Source: Citreicoccus inhibens
GTDB taxonomy: Bacteria; Myxococcota; Myxococcia; Myxococcales; Myxococcaceae
DNA length: 64,000 nt
Reading direction: 5' to 3'
Assembly (NCBI RefSeq): GCF_019039035.1
Contig: NZ_JAHNZT010000011.1
Coordinates: forward strand, 62,001-126,000
Below the pieces are notes generated by a model. It had not been told where the DNA came from and made no database searches. It was given only the letters and a program-made list of their open reading frames with translations. The position numbers were made by a program, and so were the translations under genes. Position 1 is the first letter of the stretch. The number at the start of each line of letters is the position of its first letter. Of the stretch, positions 7,766 through 16,503 are shown piece after piece.

Positions 7766-9577
7766 ATGCCGGCCGAAAACGCGCACATCCGCAACTTCTG
7801 CATCATCGCCCACATCGACCACGGTAAGTCGACGTTGGCGGATCGCCTCCTCGAGAAGACTGGAACGCTGACCAAGCGGGAAGCGCAGGCCCAGTTCCTC
7901 GACAACATGGACATCGAGCGCGAACGGGGCATCACCATCAAGGCCCAGTCCGTGCGGATGACCTACACCGCCAAGGACGGCAAGAACTACGTCCTGAACC
8001 TCATCGACACGCCGGGACACGTCGACTTCGCCTACGAGGTGAGCCGCAGCCTCGCCGCGTGCGAGGGCGCGCTCTTGGTGGTGGACGCCAGCCAGGGCGT
8101 CGAGGCCCAGACGCTGGCCAATGTCTACATGGCGTTGGATCACGACCTGGAGATCATCCCGGTCATCAACAAGATCGACCTGCCGAGCGCGGACGTGGCG
8201 CGCACGCGGGCCGAGATTGAAGACGTCATCGGCATCGACGCCTCCGTGGCGGTGCCCACCTCCGCGAAGGAGGGCATTGGCATCCACGACATCCTGGAGT
8301 CCGTCGTGGCGCGCGTGCCGCCGCCGAAGGGCTCCGCGGACGCGCCGCTCAAGGCGCTCATCTTCGACTCCTGGTACGACAACTACCGGGGCGTGGTGAC
8401 GCTGGTGCGCGTGCTGGAGGGCACGCTCAAGCTGAAGCAGAAGATCAAGCTCTTCAGCAACAACAAGGTCTTCGAGGTGCAGGAGCTGGGCGTGTTCAGC
8501 CCGTTCTCGCGCCCGGTGCAGCAGCTCATTGCGGGCGAGGTGGGTGTCCTCGTCGCGAACATCAAGGAGCTGCAGGACGCGAAGGTGGGCGACACCGTCA
8601 CCGAGGAGGCGCGCTCCACGGAGGAGGCGTTCCCGGGCTTCCAGGAAGTGAAGCCGATGGTGTTCAGCGGCATCTTCCCGGTGGACTCCGCCGAGTACGA
8701 GAACCTGCGCGACGCGCTCGCCAAGCTGAAGCTGAACGACTCGGCCTTCACCTACGAGCCCGAGTCCTCCACGGCGCTGGGCTTCGGGTTCCGCTGCGGC
8801 TACCTGGGCCTGCTCCACATGGAGATCGTCCAGGAGCGCCTGGAGCGCGAGTACAACCTGAACCTCATCACCACCGCGCCGTCCGTGGTGTACCGCATCA
8901 CCACGAGCAAGGGCGAGGTGACGCTGGTGGACAACCCGGCGAAGCTGCCGCCCGTCCAGAACATCGCGAAGTTCGAGGAGCCGCTGCTCTCCTGTCACAT
9001 CCACGTCCCGAATGATCACCTGGGCGCCATCCTGAAGCTGTGCCAGGAGCGGCGCGGGGTGCAGAAGGACATGAAGTACCTGGGCAGCAGCGGGCAGCGC
9101 GTGCAGGTGACGTACGAGATGCCGCTGGCCGAGGTGGTGTTCGACTTCTTCGACAAGCTGAAGAGCGTGTCGCGCGGCTACGCGAGCCTCGACTACGAGC
9201 TGTCCGGCTACGCCGAGGCGGACCTGGCCCGGCTGGACATCCTCATCAACGGGGATCCGGTGGACGCGCTGAGCGTCATCGTGCACCGCGATCGCGCGTA
9301 CCTGCGCGGCCGCGAGGTCTGCCAGAAGCTCAAGGAAGTGATTCCCAAGCAGATGTACGAAGTGGCCATCCAGGCGGCCATCGGCGCGAAGATCATCGCG
9401 CGCGAGACCATCTCGGCCATGCGCAAGAACGTGCTCGCCAAGTGCTACGGCGGTGACATCAGCCGCAAGCGCAAGCTCCTCGAGAAGCAGAAGGAGGGCA
9501 AGAAGCGCATGAAGCAGGTGGGCACGGTGGAGATTCCCCAGGAAGCCTTCCTCGCGGTCCTCAAGACGGAGCAGTAG
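7766..9577 (+). CDS. lepA: Elongation factor 4 (back-translocase LepA)
   Basis: This 603-residue translational GTPase acts on the ribosome, where EF4 remodels post-translocation or stalled complexes. The G1 motif is AHIDHGKST near residue 16-24, G2 and G3 are RGITIKAQ and DTPGHVDF, G4 is NKID and G5 is SAKEGIG. The C-terminal LepA-specific domain is complete, ending in basic [16 protein letters not shown] and [13 protein letters not shown]. It is followed after 6 bp by the signal peptidase gene, the classic lepA-lepB order. The 174-bp upstream gap shows no clear Shine-Dalgarno. Confidence 0.97.
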   Translation: MPAENAHIRNFCIIAHIDHGKSTLADRLLEKTGTLTKREAQAQFLDNMDIERERGITIKAQSVRMTYTAKDGKNYVLNLIDTPGHVDFAYEVSRSLAACEGALLVVDASQGVEAQTLANVYMALDHDLEIIPVINKIDLPSADVARTRAEIEDVIGIDASVAVPTSAKEGIGIHDILESVVARVPPPKGSADAPLKALIFDSWYDNYRGVVTLVRVLEGTLKLKQKIKLFSNNKVFEVQELGVFSPFSRPVQQLIAGEVGVLVANIKELQDAKVGDTVTEEARSTEEAFPGFQEVKPMVFSGIFPVDSAEYENLRDALAKLKLNDSAFTYEPESSTALGFGFRCGYLGLLHMEIVQERLEREYNLNLITTAPSVVYRITTSKGEVTLVDNPAKLPPVQNIAKFEEPLLSCHIHVPNDHLGAILKLCQERRGVQKDMKYLGSSGQRVQVTYEMPLAEVVFDFFDKLKSVSRGYASLDYELSGYAEADLARLDILINGDPVDALSVIVHRDRAYLRGREVCQKLKEVIPKQMYEVAIQAAIGAKIIARETISAMRKNVLAKCYGGDISRKRKLLEKQKEGKKRMKQVGTVEIPQEAFLAVLKTEQ

Positions 9578-9583
9578 GCCCCC

Positions 9584-10825
9584 ATGAACGCGGCCAGTCC
9601 TCCCGTGAAGCTCGGTGCGGCCATGGCCGCGCGTCGTACCCCGGAGCAGCTCAAGGCACGGCGCCAGTGGGTCTGGCGCGAGATGCTCACGAGCCTCTGG
9701 GCCCCGCTGTCGCTGCTGGGCATCGCGTTCGTGCCCTACGTCACGCTCATCGAGGTGGCGCCTTCGACCGCTGGCTGGGCGCAGCCGGCGATGAAGGGCT
9801 TCGGGCTCCTGATGGTGGCCTACTTCGTCGCGCTGCTCATCTGGCGCAACGTCTCCCCCAAGGAGAAGGCCATCCGGCAGCTGCGCCACGACGCGCGCGA
9901 GCTCATCGCCGAGGACGAGCGCATCCTCGCGCGCGTACAGGGCAAGGTGCCCGCGCAGGCCAGCGAGCGCATCACCGAGCAGGCCCTGCGCGTGGAGACC
10001 GCATCCATGGAGGGCGACGTCGCTCGGCTCCAGGCGGAGGTCAAGACGCTGGAGGCGCTCACCGCCGAGCACCTGGGCGCGTACCGCAAGCAGTCCGCGT
10101 GGGACTTCATCGGCGGGTTCGCCAAGGCGCTGCTCATCGCGCTGGTCATCCGCACCGTCATCGTGGAGCCGTACCGGATTCCCTCCGGCTCCATGCTGCC
10201 CACGCTGCAGATTGGCGATCAGGTCTTCGTCAACAAGTTCATCTACGGCGTGCGCATCCCGTTCCTCAACGTGGTGCCGTTCCGCATCGTCCGCGCGCCC
10301 GCGCGGGGCGACGTCATCGTCTTCAACAACCCCGTGGACGAGTCCAAGGACTTCATCAAGCGCGTCATCGGCGTGCCGGGTGACACCGTGGAGATCGTCG
10401 ACGGCGTGGTCGTCATCAACGGGCAGCCCCAGCCTCGCCAGCTCGTGTCCACGGACTACGTGGTGCACAACTGGAACGAGCAGGGGGGCGAGTGGTTCGA
10501 CGAGGAAGAGGTCCTCTACCGAGAGGACCTGGCCGGCGTGGAGCACGCCACGCTCCAGAACGCCGTCCAGCAGCCGAGCAAGGCCCGTGAGGGGCCGTTC
10601 GTGGTCCCCGCGGACCACGTCTTCGTGATGGGCGACAACCGCAACAACAGCTTGGACAGCCGCTACGGCCTCGGTGGGCCCATCCGCGTGGCCTACGTCC
10701 CGTTTGGCCACATCAAGGGCAAGGCGATGGTGGTGTGGTTGTCGCTGGGCTACGGCGGCCTGCTGAGCAACCTGTTCGGCGGCACGGGCCTGCGGGTGGA
10801 TCGCTTCTTCGAACCGGTGCGCTGA
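9584..10825 (+). CDS. lepB: Signal peptidase I
   Basis: This 413-residue membrane protease removes signal peptides from exported proteins on the outer face of the inner membrane. The catalytic Ser is Ser203 in PSGSMLPTL and the general-base Lys is Lys259 in DFIKRVIGVPGD. The GDNRNNSLDSR box starts at residue 350. The N-terminal part is longer than in typical enzymes: two hydrophobic segments (about 40-58 and 68-86), a charged coiled-coil-like stretch (about 95-160), then a third segment before the active site. A loop of about 50 residues precedes the GDN box. It is probably co-transcribed with lepA. Confidence 0.94.
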   Translation: MNAASPPVKLGAAMAARRTPEQLKARRQWVWREMLTSLWAPLSLLGIAFVPYVTLIEVAPSTAGWAQPAMKGFGLLMVAYFVALLIWRNVSPKEKAIRQLRHDARELIAEDERILARVQGKVPAQASERITEQALRVETASMEGDVARLQAEVKTLEALTAEHLGAYRKQSAWDFIGGFAKALLIALVIRTVIVEPYRIPSGSMLPTLQIGDQVFVNKFIYGVRIPFLNVVPFRIVRAPARGDVIVFNNPVDESKDFIKRVIGVPGDTVEIVDGVVVINGQPQPRQLVSTDYVVHNWNEQGGEWFDEEEVLYREDLAGVEHATLQNAVQQPSKAREGPFVVPADHVFVMGDNRNNSLDSRYGLGGPIRVAYVPFGHIKGKAMVVWLSLGYGGLLSNLFGGTGLRVDRFFEPVR

Positions 10826-10856
10826 TGTCCGTGTGACGGGGGCCTGCGCGCCGCGC

Positions 10857-10885
10857 TTGACGCAACGTGCGGCGCGGGGTACGCG
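10857..10885 (+). promoter_or_regulatory. Possible pyrB promoter with very short leader
   Basis: TTGACG (10857-10862) and TACGCG (10880-10885) are 17 bp apart. A start near 10892 would leave only about 7 nt before the pyrB ATG, which lacks a Shine-Dalgarno. The -10 match is weak, so this is tentative. Confidence 0.35.
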
Positions 10886-10898
10886 GCGCCCCCGGCCC

Positions 10899-11792
10899 AT
10901 GAGACACCTTCTTGGAATCGAAGGCTGGCGCCGGGATGAGCTGATCGCGCTGCTCGACCGCGCGCTCGCCCATCTTCCCGGTGGTCCAGATGCCTCGCAC
11001 ACCCTCCGGGGGCGCGTGGTCGCGAACCTGTTCTTCGAGGACTCCACCCGGACGCGCTCCTCCTTCGAGGTCGCCGCGCGAGGCTTGGGAGCGGACGTGC
11101 TCAATTGGGGCCTGGTCGGCTCCTCGGCCTCCAAGGGCGAGACGCTGCTGGACACCGCGCGCAACATCGAGGCGCTGGGGCCCGCGGTCATCGTCATCCG
11201 GAACCGAGCCTCGGGCGCGCCGCACCTCGTCGCTCGGCACGTGCGCTGCGCCGTGGTGAACGCGGGCGACGGTGCGCACGAGCATCCGTCCCAGGCGCTG
11301 CTGGATGCCTTCACGCTCCGGCGCCGCTGGGGAAGTCTGGACGGGCGCACGGTGCTGATTGTGGGCGACGTGCAGCACAGCCGCGTGGCGCGCTCGAACC
11401 TGCTGTGCCTCACGGCGCTGGGCGCTCGCGTGGTGCTGTGTGGTCCGCCCACGCTGATTCCGCCCGGCCTGGAGGAGATGGGCGGCGAGGTGACGCACCG
11501 CTTGGATGAGGTGCTGCCCCAAGCGGACGCGGTCATGTGCCTGCGCCTCCAGACGGAGCGGATGGGCGAGGCGTTCCTGCCCTCCACGCGCGAGTACGCT
11601 CGGCTGTTCGGCCTCAACGCGGCGCGCGCGGAGCGCATGAAGCCCGAGGCGCTGGTGCTTCACCCGGGCCCCATCAACCGCGGCGTCGAGCTTGCGCCCG
11701 GCGTGGCCGATGGGCCTCGCAGCGTCATCCTGGAGCAGGTGGCCAACGGCGTCGCGGTGCGCCGGGCCATCCTGGAGGTGTGCGCGTCATGA
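10899..11792 (+). CDS. pyrB: Aspartate carbamoyltransferase catalytic subunit
   Basis: This enzyme joins carbamoyl phosphate to aspartate, the committed step of pyrimidine synthesis. The 297-residue product starts MRHLLGIEGW; the carbamoyl-phosphate motif FFEDSTRTRSSFE is at residues 45-57 and EHPSQALLD near 128. The C-terminal HPGPINRGVEL is intact. The ATG at 10899 was chosen over an upstream alternative that would add 22 residues unlike the family. Its stop overlaps the next start in ATGA, coupling it to pyrC. No pyrI regulatory subunit is in the window. Confidence 0.95.
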   Translation: MRHLLGIEGWRRDELIALLDRALAHLPGGPDASHTLRGRVVANLFFEDSTRTRSSFEVAARGLGADVLNWGLVGSSASKGETLLDTARNIEALGPAVIVIRNRASGAPHLVARHVRCAVVNAGDGAHEHPSQALLDAFTLRRRWGSLDGRTVLIVGDVQHSRVARSNLLCLTALGARVVLCGPPTLIPPGLEEMGGEVTHRLDEVLPQADAVMCLRLQTERMGEAFLPSTREYARLFGLNAARAERMKPEALVLHPGPINRGVELAPGVADGPRSVILEQVANGVAVRRAILEVCAS

Positions 11793-13099
11793 GTTCTGTG
11801 CTCTTCCGGCGGGGGCGGCTCATCGATCCACGCCACGGTGTGGACGGCGTGCACGACGTGCTGGTGCGCGACGGCAAGGTCGTCGAGGTCTCGGCCCAGC
11901 CCATCGCCGCGCCCGCGGGCGCGCGCGTGGTGGAGGCGGCGGGGCAGTGGGTGGTGCCGGGCTTCATCGACCTGCACGTGCACCTGCGCGAGCCGGGCGA
12001 AGAGGGCAAGGAGACGGTGCTCACCGGGTGCCGCTCGGCGGTGGCGGGCGGCTTCACCGCGGTGGTGGCCATGCCCAACACGAAGATCGTCAACGACAGC
12101 GCGCTCGTCACCGAGCTGGTGCTGTCACGCGCCCGTGACGCGAACCTCTGTCACGTGTATCCGGCCGGGGCCATCACCAAGGGGCTCAAGGGCGAGGAGC
12201 TGGCGGAGGCGGGCGAGCTGGTCTCCGCGGGCTGTGTGGCCATCACCGACGACGGGCGCCCCGTCATGAACGCGGCGCTGATGCGGCGCGCGCTCCAGTA
12301 CGCCACGCTGTTCGACGTCCCCGTGATGGTGCACGAGGAGGACCTCACGCTGTCGGCTGGAGGCGCGATGCACGAGGGCGCCACGTCCACGCGCCTGGGC
12401 CTCCGCGGCATTCCGGCGTCCGCCGAGGTCGCCATGGTGGCGCGCGACATGATCCTGCTCGAGGAGACGAAGGGCCGGCTGCATGTGGCGCACGTCTCGT
12501 GCGAGGGCAGCGTGCGCCTCATCCGCGAGGCGAAGCGGCGCGGCCTGCGCGTCACCTGCGAGGTGGCGCCGCACCACTTCACGTTGGATGACCGGGCGGT
12601 GGGCCACTACGACACCCACGCGAAGATGGCCCCGCCGCTGCGCTCGGACCGTGACGTCCTGGCGCTGCGCGAGGCGCTGGTGGATGGCACGGTGGACGCC
12701 ATCGCCACGGACCACGCGCCGCACGGCGTGTTGGACAAGCAGGTGGAGTTCGAGAAGGGCATCAACGGCATCGTCGGCCTGGAGACCTCGTTGGCGCTGA
12801 CGATGTCGCTGGTGCATGGGGGGCTGTTGAGCCCTCGGCGCGCCGTGGAGCTGCTGTCGGAGGGGCCGGCGAGGGTGTTCGGCCTGCCGGGCGGTCACCT
12901 GGCCGTGGGGGCACCGGCGGACATCACGGTGGTGTCGCCGGATGAGGAGTGGACGGTGGACGTCCAGCGTTTCTATTCCCGCAGTCGCAATACCCCGTTT
13001 CATGGCCGGTCGATGAAGGGCCGCGTGACGCAGACGTGGGTGAGTGGTCGCTGCGTTTACGAGGGGGGCCAGGTGAGCCCCTCCAAGGAGTCACGGTGA
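11789..13099 (+). CDS. pyrC: Dihydroorotase
   Basis: This 436-residue amidohydrolase cyclises carbamoyl aspartate to dihydroorotate. The metal-binding HxH lies at His63 and His65 in [10 protein letters not shown], and later ligands fall in the HVSCEG and APHHF segments and in ATDHAPH. Length and order fit the class I multifunctional-type dihydroorotases commonly found next to pyrB. The start overlaps the pyrB stop by 4 bp, and the stop overlaps the carA start by 1 bp, so the three pyrimidine genes form one translationally coupled unit. Confidence 0.94.
   Translation: MSSVLFRRGRLIDPRHGVDGVHDVLVRDGKVVEVSAQPIAAPAGARVVEAAGQWVVPGFIDLHVHLREPGEEGKETVLTGCRSAVAGGFTAVVAMPNTKIVNDSALVTELVLSRARDANLCHVYPAGAITKGLKGEELAEAGELVSAGCVAITDDGRPVMNAALMRRALQYATLFDVPVMVHEEDLTLSAGGAMHEGATSTRLGLRGIPASAEVAMVARDMILLEETKGRLHVAHVSCEGSVRLIREAKRRGLRVTCEVAPHHFTLDDRAVGHYDTHAKMAPPLRSDRDVLALREALVDGTVDAIATDHAPHGVLDKQVEFEKGINGIVGLETSLALTMSLVHGGLLSPRRAVELLSEGPARVFGLPGGHLAVGAPADITVVSPDEEWTVDVQRFYSRSRNTPFHGRSMKGRVTQTWVSGRCVYEGGQVSPSKESR
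13085..13090 (+). promoter_or_regulatory. Ribosome binding site for carA inside the end of pyrC
   Basis: AAGGAG ends 8 nt before the ATG at 13099. It sets the carA start at the pyrC stop rather than at the far upstream in-frame codon; a GTG at 13096 is a minor alternative. Confidence 0.65.
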
Positions 13100-14223
13100 T
13101 GACGAAGCGGGCGGTACTCGCGCTGGCGGATGGCACCACGTTCGAGGGTCGTGCTTTTGGCGCGACCTGTGAGCTGGTGGGCGAGGTGGTCTTCAACACG
13201 TCGATGTTCGGCTACCAGGAGATCCTCACGGACCCCTCCTACGTCGGGCAGATCGTCACCATGGCGTATCCGGAGATGGGCAACGTCGGCGCCAACCCGG
13301 AGGACGAGGAGGCGGGACAGCCGCACGCGGTGGGCATGGCGGTGCGCTCGCTGACGCCGCAGGCCTCCAACTGGCGCTCGAAGGAGTCGCTGGATGCGTA
13401 CCTGAAGCGGCACGGCCGCGCCGGCATCGAGGGCGTGGACACCCGGCGGCTCGTGCGCCACCTGCGCACGCATGGCGCGCAGATGGGGGTCATCTCGTCG
13501 GATGGGCACTCCGCCGCCGCGCTGGTGGAGCGGGCCCGGACCGCCCCCGGCATGGAGGGCATGGACCTGGCCACGGGGGTCTCGACGAAGACGCCGTACG
13601 TCTTCACCACGCCGTCGCCGGACGTGTTCCGCTCGCCGAATGATCCGCGCCCCACGCCGGAGCTGCGCTTCGACGTGGTCGCGTACGACTACGGCCTCAA
13701 GCGCTCCATGCTCCAGTACCTGGTGGATGAGGGCTGCCGCGTGACGGTGGTTCCGTCGAACACCACCGCCGAGGAGGTGCTGGCGCGCAAGCCGCACGGC
13801 GTCTTCCTGGCCAACGGCCCTGGGGACCCGGCCGCCGTGAAGGGCGCGGACCGCACCGTGGCGGCGCTTCTGGGCAAGGTGCCGGTGTTCGGCATCTGCC
13901 TGGGGCACCAGATCATGGCCCTGGCCCTGGGCGGCCGGACGTACAAGATGAAGTTCGGCCACCGCGGCGCCAACCAGCCGGTGAAGGACCTGACCACGGG
14001 CAAGGTGGAGATCACCGCCCAGAACCACGGCTTCGCCGTGGACGACGCCAGCCTCAAGGGCAAGGCGGTGGTGACCCACATCAACCTGAACGACGGCACG
14101 GTGGAGGGCCTGGCCGTCCCGGACGCGCGCGCCTTCAGCGTCCAGTACCACCCCGAGGCCTCACCCGGCCCTCACGACGCACGCTATCTCTTCGCCCGCT
14201 TCGCGAAGCTGATGGCGGGGTAG
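13099..14223 (+). CDS. carA: Carbamoyl-phosphate synthase small subunit
   Basis: This 374-residue glutaminase subunit supplies ammonia to CarB to make carbamoyl phosphate for pyrimidines and arginine. The N-terminal CPSase domain includes [17 protein letters not shown], and the class I glutamine amidotransferase domain holds the nucleophile Cys267 in FGICLGHQ, with His351 and Glu353 in YHPEASPGP completing the triad. The enzyme follows pyrC directly. carB is not in the window, so the large subunit must be encoded elsewhere, unless the run is broken further downstream. Confidence 0.96.
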   Translation: MTKRAVLALADGTTFEGRAFGATCELVGEVVFNTSMFGYQEILTDPSYVGQIVTMAYPEMGNVGANPEDEEAGQPHAVGMAVRSLTPQASNWRSKESLDAYLKRHGRAGIEGVDTRRLVRHLRTHGAQMGVISSDGHSAAALVERARTAPGMEGMDLATGVSTKTPYVFTTPSPDVFRSPNDPRPTPELRFDVVAYDYGLKRSMLQYLVDEGCRVTVVPSNTTAEEVLARKPHGVFLANGPGDPAAVKGADRTVAALLGKVPVFGICLGHQIMALALGGRTYKMKFGHRGANQPVKDLTTGKVEITAQNHGFAVDDASLKGKAVVTHINLNDGTVEGLAVPDARAFSVQYHPEASPGPHDARYLFARFAKLMAG

Positions 14224-14224
14224 G

Positions 14225-14905
14225 ATGCTCCACCGCCCCATGGACACGCCTCAGACCCCGCTCTCCTATCAGCCCTATCTGGATCAGCTCATCGCCTTTG
14301 GCAGCGAGGAGCCGCGCAAGGCGGACCTCCTGGTGGCCAAGGCAGAGTACTTCCGCCTGACGGGCGAGGTCTTCGAGGACGACAAGCTCTTCGAGCTGCG
14401 CATGGCGTCGTTCCTCGACTACTACCTCTACGACCGCGTCTCGCCGCTCACGGGCAAGACGCCGGCCGTGGAGCTGTACGAGGCGCGGGTGCAGAACACG
14501 GCCCCCGAGGAGGTCAACGCCTTCCGCAGCTTCACGGAGACCGTCCACGGCCTCTTCGAGGTGCGCAAGCTGGGCAAGGGGATGGTGCGCCTGCGTGAGC
14601 TGTTCTCCGGCAAGGACTTCGACGTGACGGAGCGCCGTCACGTCGCGGGCCTGGAGACGGGGGACGTGCTGGAGGCCCGCCTCATCCCGTTTGGCGGGCA
14701 CCTGCTGTTCTCCTCGGCGTTCTGCTACCACCCGAGCGCCGTGGTGAAGTCCATCAAGGCCGAGGTCAAGCGCCGCAAGAAGAAGGAGCCGGAGCGCCCC
14801 GCCAAGGAGCTCGTCTGGGAGTGTGCCCGACGCGCCCTCAACACGGAGCGCTACCGCCAGCTCGCCGTCGAGAAGCTCTACGACTTCGAGCAGAAGGTGC
14901 TCTGA
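14225..14905 (+). CDS. Conserved-looking hypothetical protein, 226 residues
   Basis: I do not recognise this protein. It begins one base after the carA stop, so it may be read through with the pyrimidine genes; an internal ATG at 14240 is an alternative start. The sequence is soluble and mixed in charge, rich in aromatic and acidic residues early (FELRMASFLDYYLYDR near 60-75), with a probable beta-rich middle (VLEARLIPFGGHLLFSSAF around 145-165) and a basic helix (KRRKKKEP near 180). No signal peptide, membrane segment or catalytic motif is visible. Codon use and GC3 match its neighbours, so it is a real gene. Confidence 0.7.
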   Translation: MLHRPMDTPQTPLSYQPYLDQLIAFGSEEPRKADLLVAKAEYFRLTGEVFEDDKLFELRMASFLDYYLYDRVSPLTGKTPAVELYEARVQNTAPEEVNAFRSFTETVHGLFEVRKLGKGMVRLRELFSGKDFDVTERRHVAGLETGDVLEARLIPFGGHLLFSSAFCYHPSAVVKSIKAEVKRRKKKEPERPAKELVWECARRALNTERYRQLAVEKLYDFEQKVL

Positions 14906-14935
14906 GTCGCTGCCGTGGCCGCCGCGCCGCGTCCC

Positions 14936-16348
14936 TCAGACGCGGTGCACGGTCATCAGGTTGGTGTTGCCGGGCACGTTGAGCGGGACGCCGGCGACGA
15001 TGACCACGGGCTCGCCTGGGGTGGCCAGCCGCTCCTCCAGGCACAAGCGGCGCACCTGGCGCAGCATGGCGTCCGTGGAGGTCACGCGCTTTACGCGCAG
15101 CCCCGTGACGCCCCAGTAGAGCGCCATGCGGTGCACCGCCTCCATGTTCGGGGTGAGCGCGACGATGCGCGCGTGCGGGCGGTACTCGGACAGGAGCCGC
15201 GCGGTGTGGCCGCTCTCCGTGTACGCGACGATGGTCTGACTGCCCAGCTGGTGCGCCGCCGCCACCGCGGCCGCGGCCACGCCCGTGCCCAGGTCATCCG
15301 AGTGCTCGAAGGGCGTGGGGTGCGGGGGCTTCAGGGTGCCACGCTCCGTCTCTTCCACGATGCGCGCCATGGTGGCCACCGCGTCGATGGGATGCTTGCC
15401 GGCCGCCGTCTCGCCCGAGAGCATCACCGCGTCCGCGCCGTCGAGGATGGCGTTGGCCACGTCGGACACCTCCGCGCGGGTGGGGCGGGGGTTGCTCACC
15501 ATGCTCTCCAGCATCTCTGTGGCGACGATGACGATGCCGCCTCGGCGGTTCACCTCGCGCACGATGTGCTTCTGGATGGCGGGGAGCTTCTCCAGCGGCA
15601 TCTCCACGCCCAGGTCCCCGCGGGCCACCATGACGCCGTCCGCCGCGCGCGCGATGGACTCCAGGTTCTGCACCGCCTGCGGCTTTTCAATCTTCGCGAT
15701 GAGGGGCGTCCGGTTCCGGGCCACGAGGGCCCTCGCTCGCTTCACGTCCTCCGCCGAGCGAACGAAAGACAGGGCCACGTAGTCCACGCCCAGCTCCTGG
15801 CCGAAGGCGAGGTCCTCCACGTCCTTGGGGGTGAGGGTGGGGACGGAGACCGCGGCGCCGGGCAGATTCAGCCCCTTGTGATCCTTGAGCAGTCCGCCCA
15901 CCTCCACGCGGCACGTCACCTCGCGCCCCTCCACCTTGCGCACGCGCAGGCGCACGCGCCCGTCATCCAGCAGCACCACCTCGCCGCGTGTCACGTCGCG
16001 GGGCAGGGTGCGCACGGGGGTGGGGATGAGCGAGCCATGGCCCAACACGGCCCGCGTGGTGAGCGTCACGGTCTGCCCCGTCTTCACCGTGAGGTGTCCA
16101 CCTTCGAACTTTCCCAGGCGAATCTTGGGCCCCTGCACATCCTGGAGAAGGGCCACGGGTACCCCCAGCTTTCGGGAGGCCTCGCGGACCCGCTCCACGC
16201 GGCGTCGGTGCTCCTCATGCGTCCCGTGGGAGAAGTTGAGCCGGGCCACGTTCATGCCGGCGCGAATCAGCCCCTCGATGACCTCGGGCGTGTTCGAGGC
16301 CGGCCCCAGCGTGCAGATGATTTTCGCCTTGCGCATAGGTCCGGCCAT
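14936..16348 (-). CDS. pyk: Pyruvate kinase
   Basis: This 470-residue glycolytic enzyme converts phosphoenolpyruvate and ADP to pyruvate and ATP. The N-terminus has KIICTLGPASNTPEVI and MNVARLNFSHG; the active-site signature is PLIAKIEKPQAVQNL with the catalytic Lys, then VMVARGDLGVE and MLSGETAAGKHP. The C-terminal allosteric-type domain ends in PLNVPGNTNLMTVHRV. The start may be 16348 or the ATG at 16336 (MRKAKIICT), which matches the family better; a TACGAT hexamer on the minus strand lies 10 nt before the latter and no Shine-Dalgarno is seen before either. Confidence 0.96.
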   Translation of the reverse strand: MAGPMRKAKIICTLGPASNTPEVIEGLIRAGMNVARLNFSHGTHEEHRRRVERVREASRKLGVPVALLQDVQGPKIRLGKFEGGHLTVKTGQTVTLTTRAVLGHGSLIPTPVRTLPRDVTRGEVVLLDDGRVRLRVRKVEGREVTCRVEVGGLLKDHKGLNLPGAAVSVPTLTPKDVEDLAFGQELGVDYVALSFVRSAEDVKRARALVARNRTPLIAKIEKPQAVQNLESIARAADGVMVARGDLGVEMPLEKLPAIQKHIVREVNRRGGIVIVATEMLESMVSNPRPTRAEVSDVANAILDGADAVMLSGETAAGKHPIDAVATMARIVEETERGTLKPPHPTPFEHSDDLGTGVAAAAVAAAHQLGSQTIVAYTESGHTARLLSEYRPHARIVALTPNMEAVHRMALYWGVTGLRVKRVTSTDAMLRQVRRLCLEERLATPGEPVVIVAGVPLNVPGNTNLMTVHRV

Positions 16349-16370
16349 CGTAGGCGGCGGACGGACCGGC

Positions 16371-16400
16371 TTGACAGGCTCGCGGAAGGGGGACTACTTC
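16371..16400 (+). promoter_or_regulatory. Strong orphan promoter match, plus strand
   Basis: A perfect TTGACA (16371-16376) and TACTTC (16395-16400) are 18 bp apart. They point rightwards between two minus-strand genes, with no plus-strand gene to serve. The predicted start near 16407 precedes two hairpins, so a short non-coding RNA is possible. Confidence 0.45.
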
Positions 16401-16406
16401 TGGAGT

Positions 16407-16479
16407 TGGTTCGCTGCAGACTCCTCCGTCGTCGGAGGAGAGAAAGCCCGGCTTCCCTGGGAGGGGGGGCCGGGCTTTC
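16407..16479 (+). ncRNA. Candidate short RNA with two hairpins
   Basis: Downstream of the orphan promoter, CTCCTCCG/CGGAGGAG (16421-16428 and 16433-16440) forms a tight 8-bp stem with a 4-nt loop, and GAAAGCCCGGC/GCCGGGCTTTC (16442-16452 and 16469-16479) forms a perfect 11-bp stem with a 16-nt loop. Together they would make an RNA of about 73 nt. The second stem could equally be the terminator of the minus-strand DUF151 gene, which ends at 16504. The 3' end lacks a long T-run. Expression is not shown. Confidence 0.3.
16442..16479 (-). terminator. Terminator-like stem after the DUF151 gene
   Basis: The perfect 11-bp inverted repeat GAAAGCCCGGC ... GCCGGGCTTTC lies 25 bp past the minus-strand stop and ends in TTTCTCTCC when read on that strand, a modest T-rich tail. 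Confidence 0.5.
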
Positions 16480-16503
16480 GCACGTCAGGCGCCGAGTCGC
16501 CGC

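Noticed and set aside
7745-11638. A 1297-codon open frame on the minus strand across lepA, lepB and pyrB
   Set aside because: It lies antisense to three strongly recognised genes and its translation is His/Arg/Val-rich low-complexity sequence typical of the reverse frame in high-GC DNA.
16404-16500. The known Myxococcus developmental RNA Pxr at the pyk locus
   Set aside because: I recall Pxr lying beside a two-component gene pair, not pyruvate kinase, and have no sequence match to support it.
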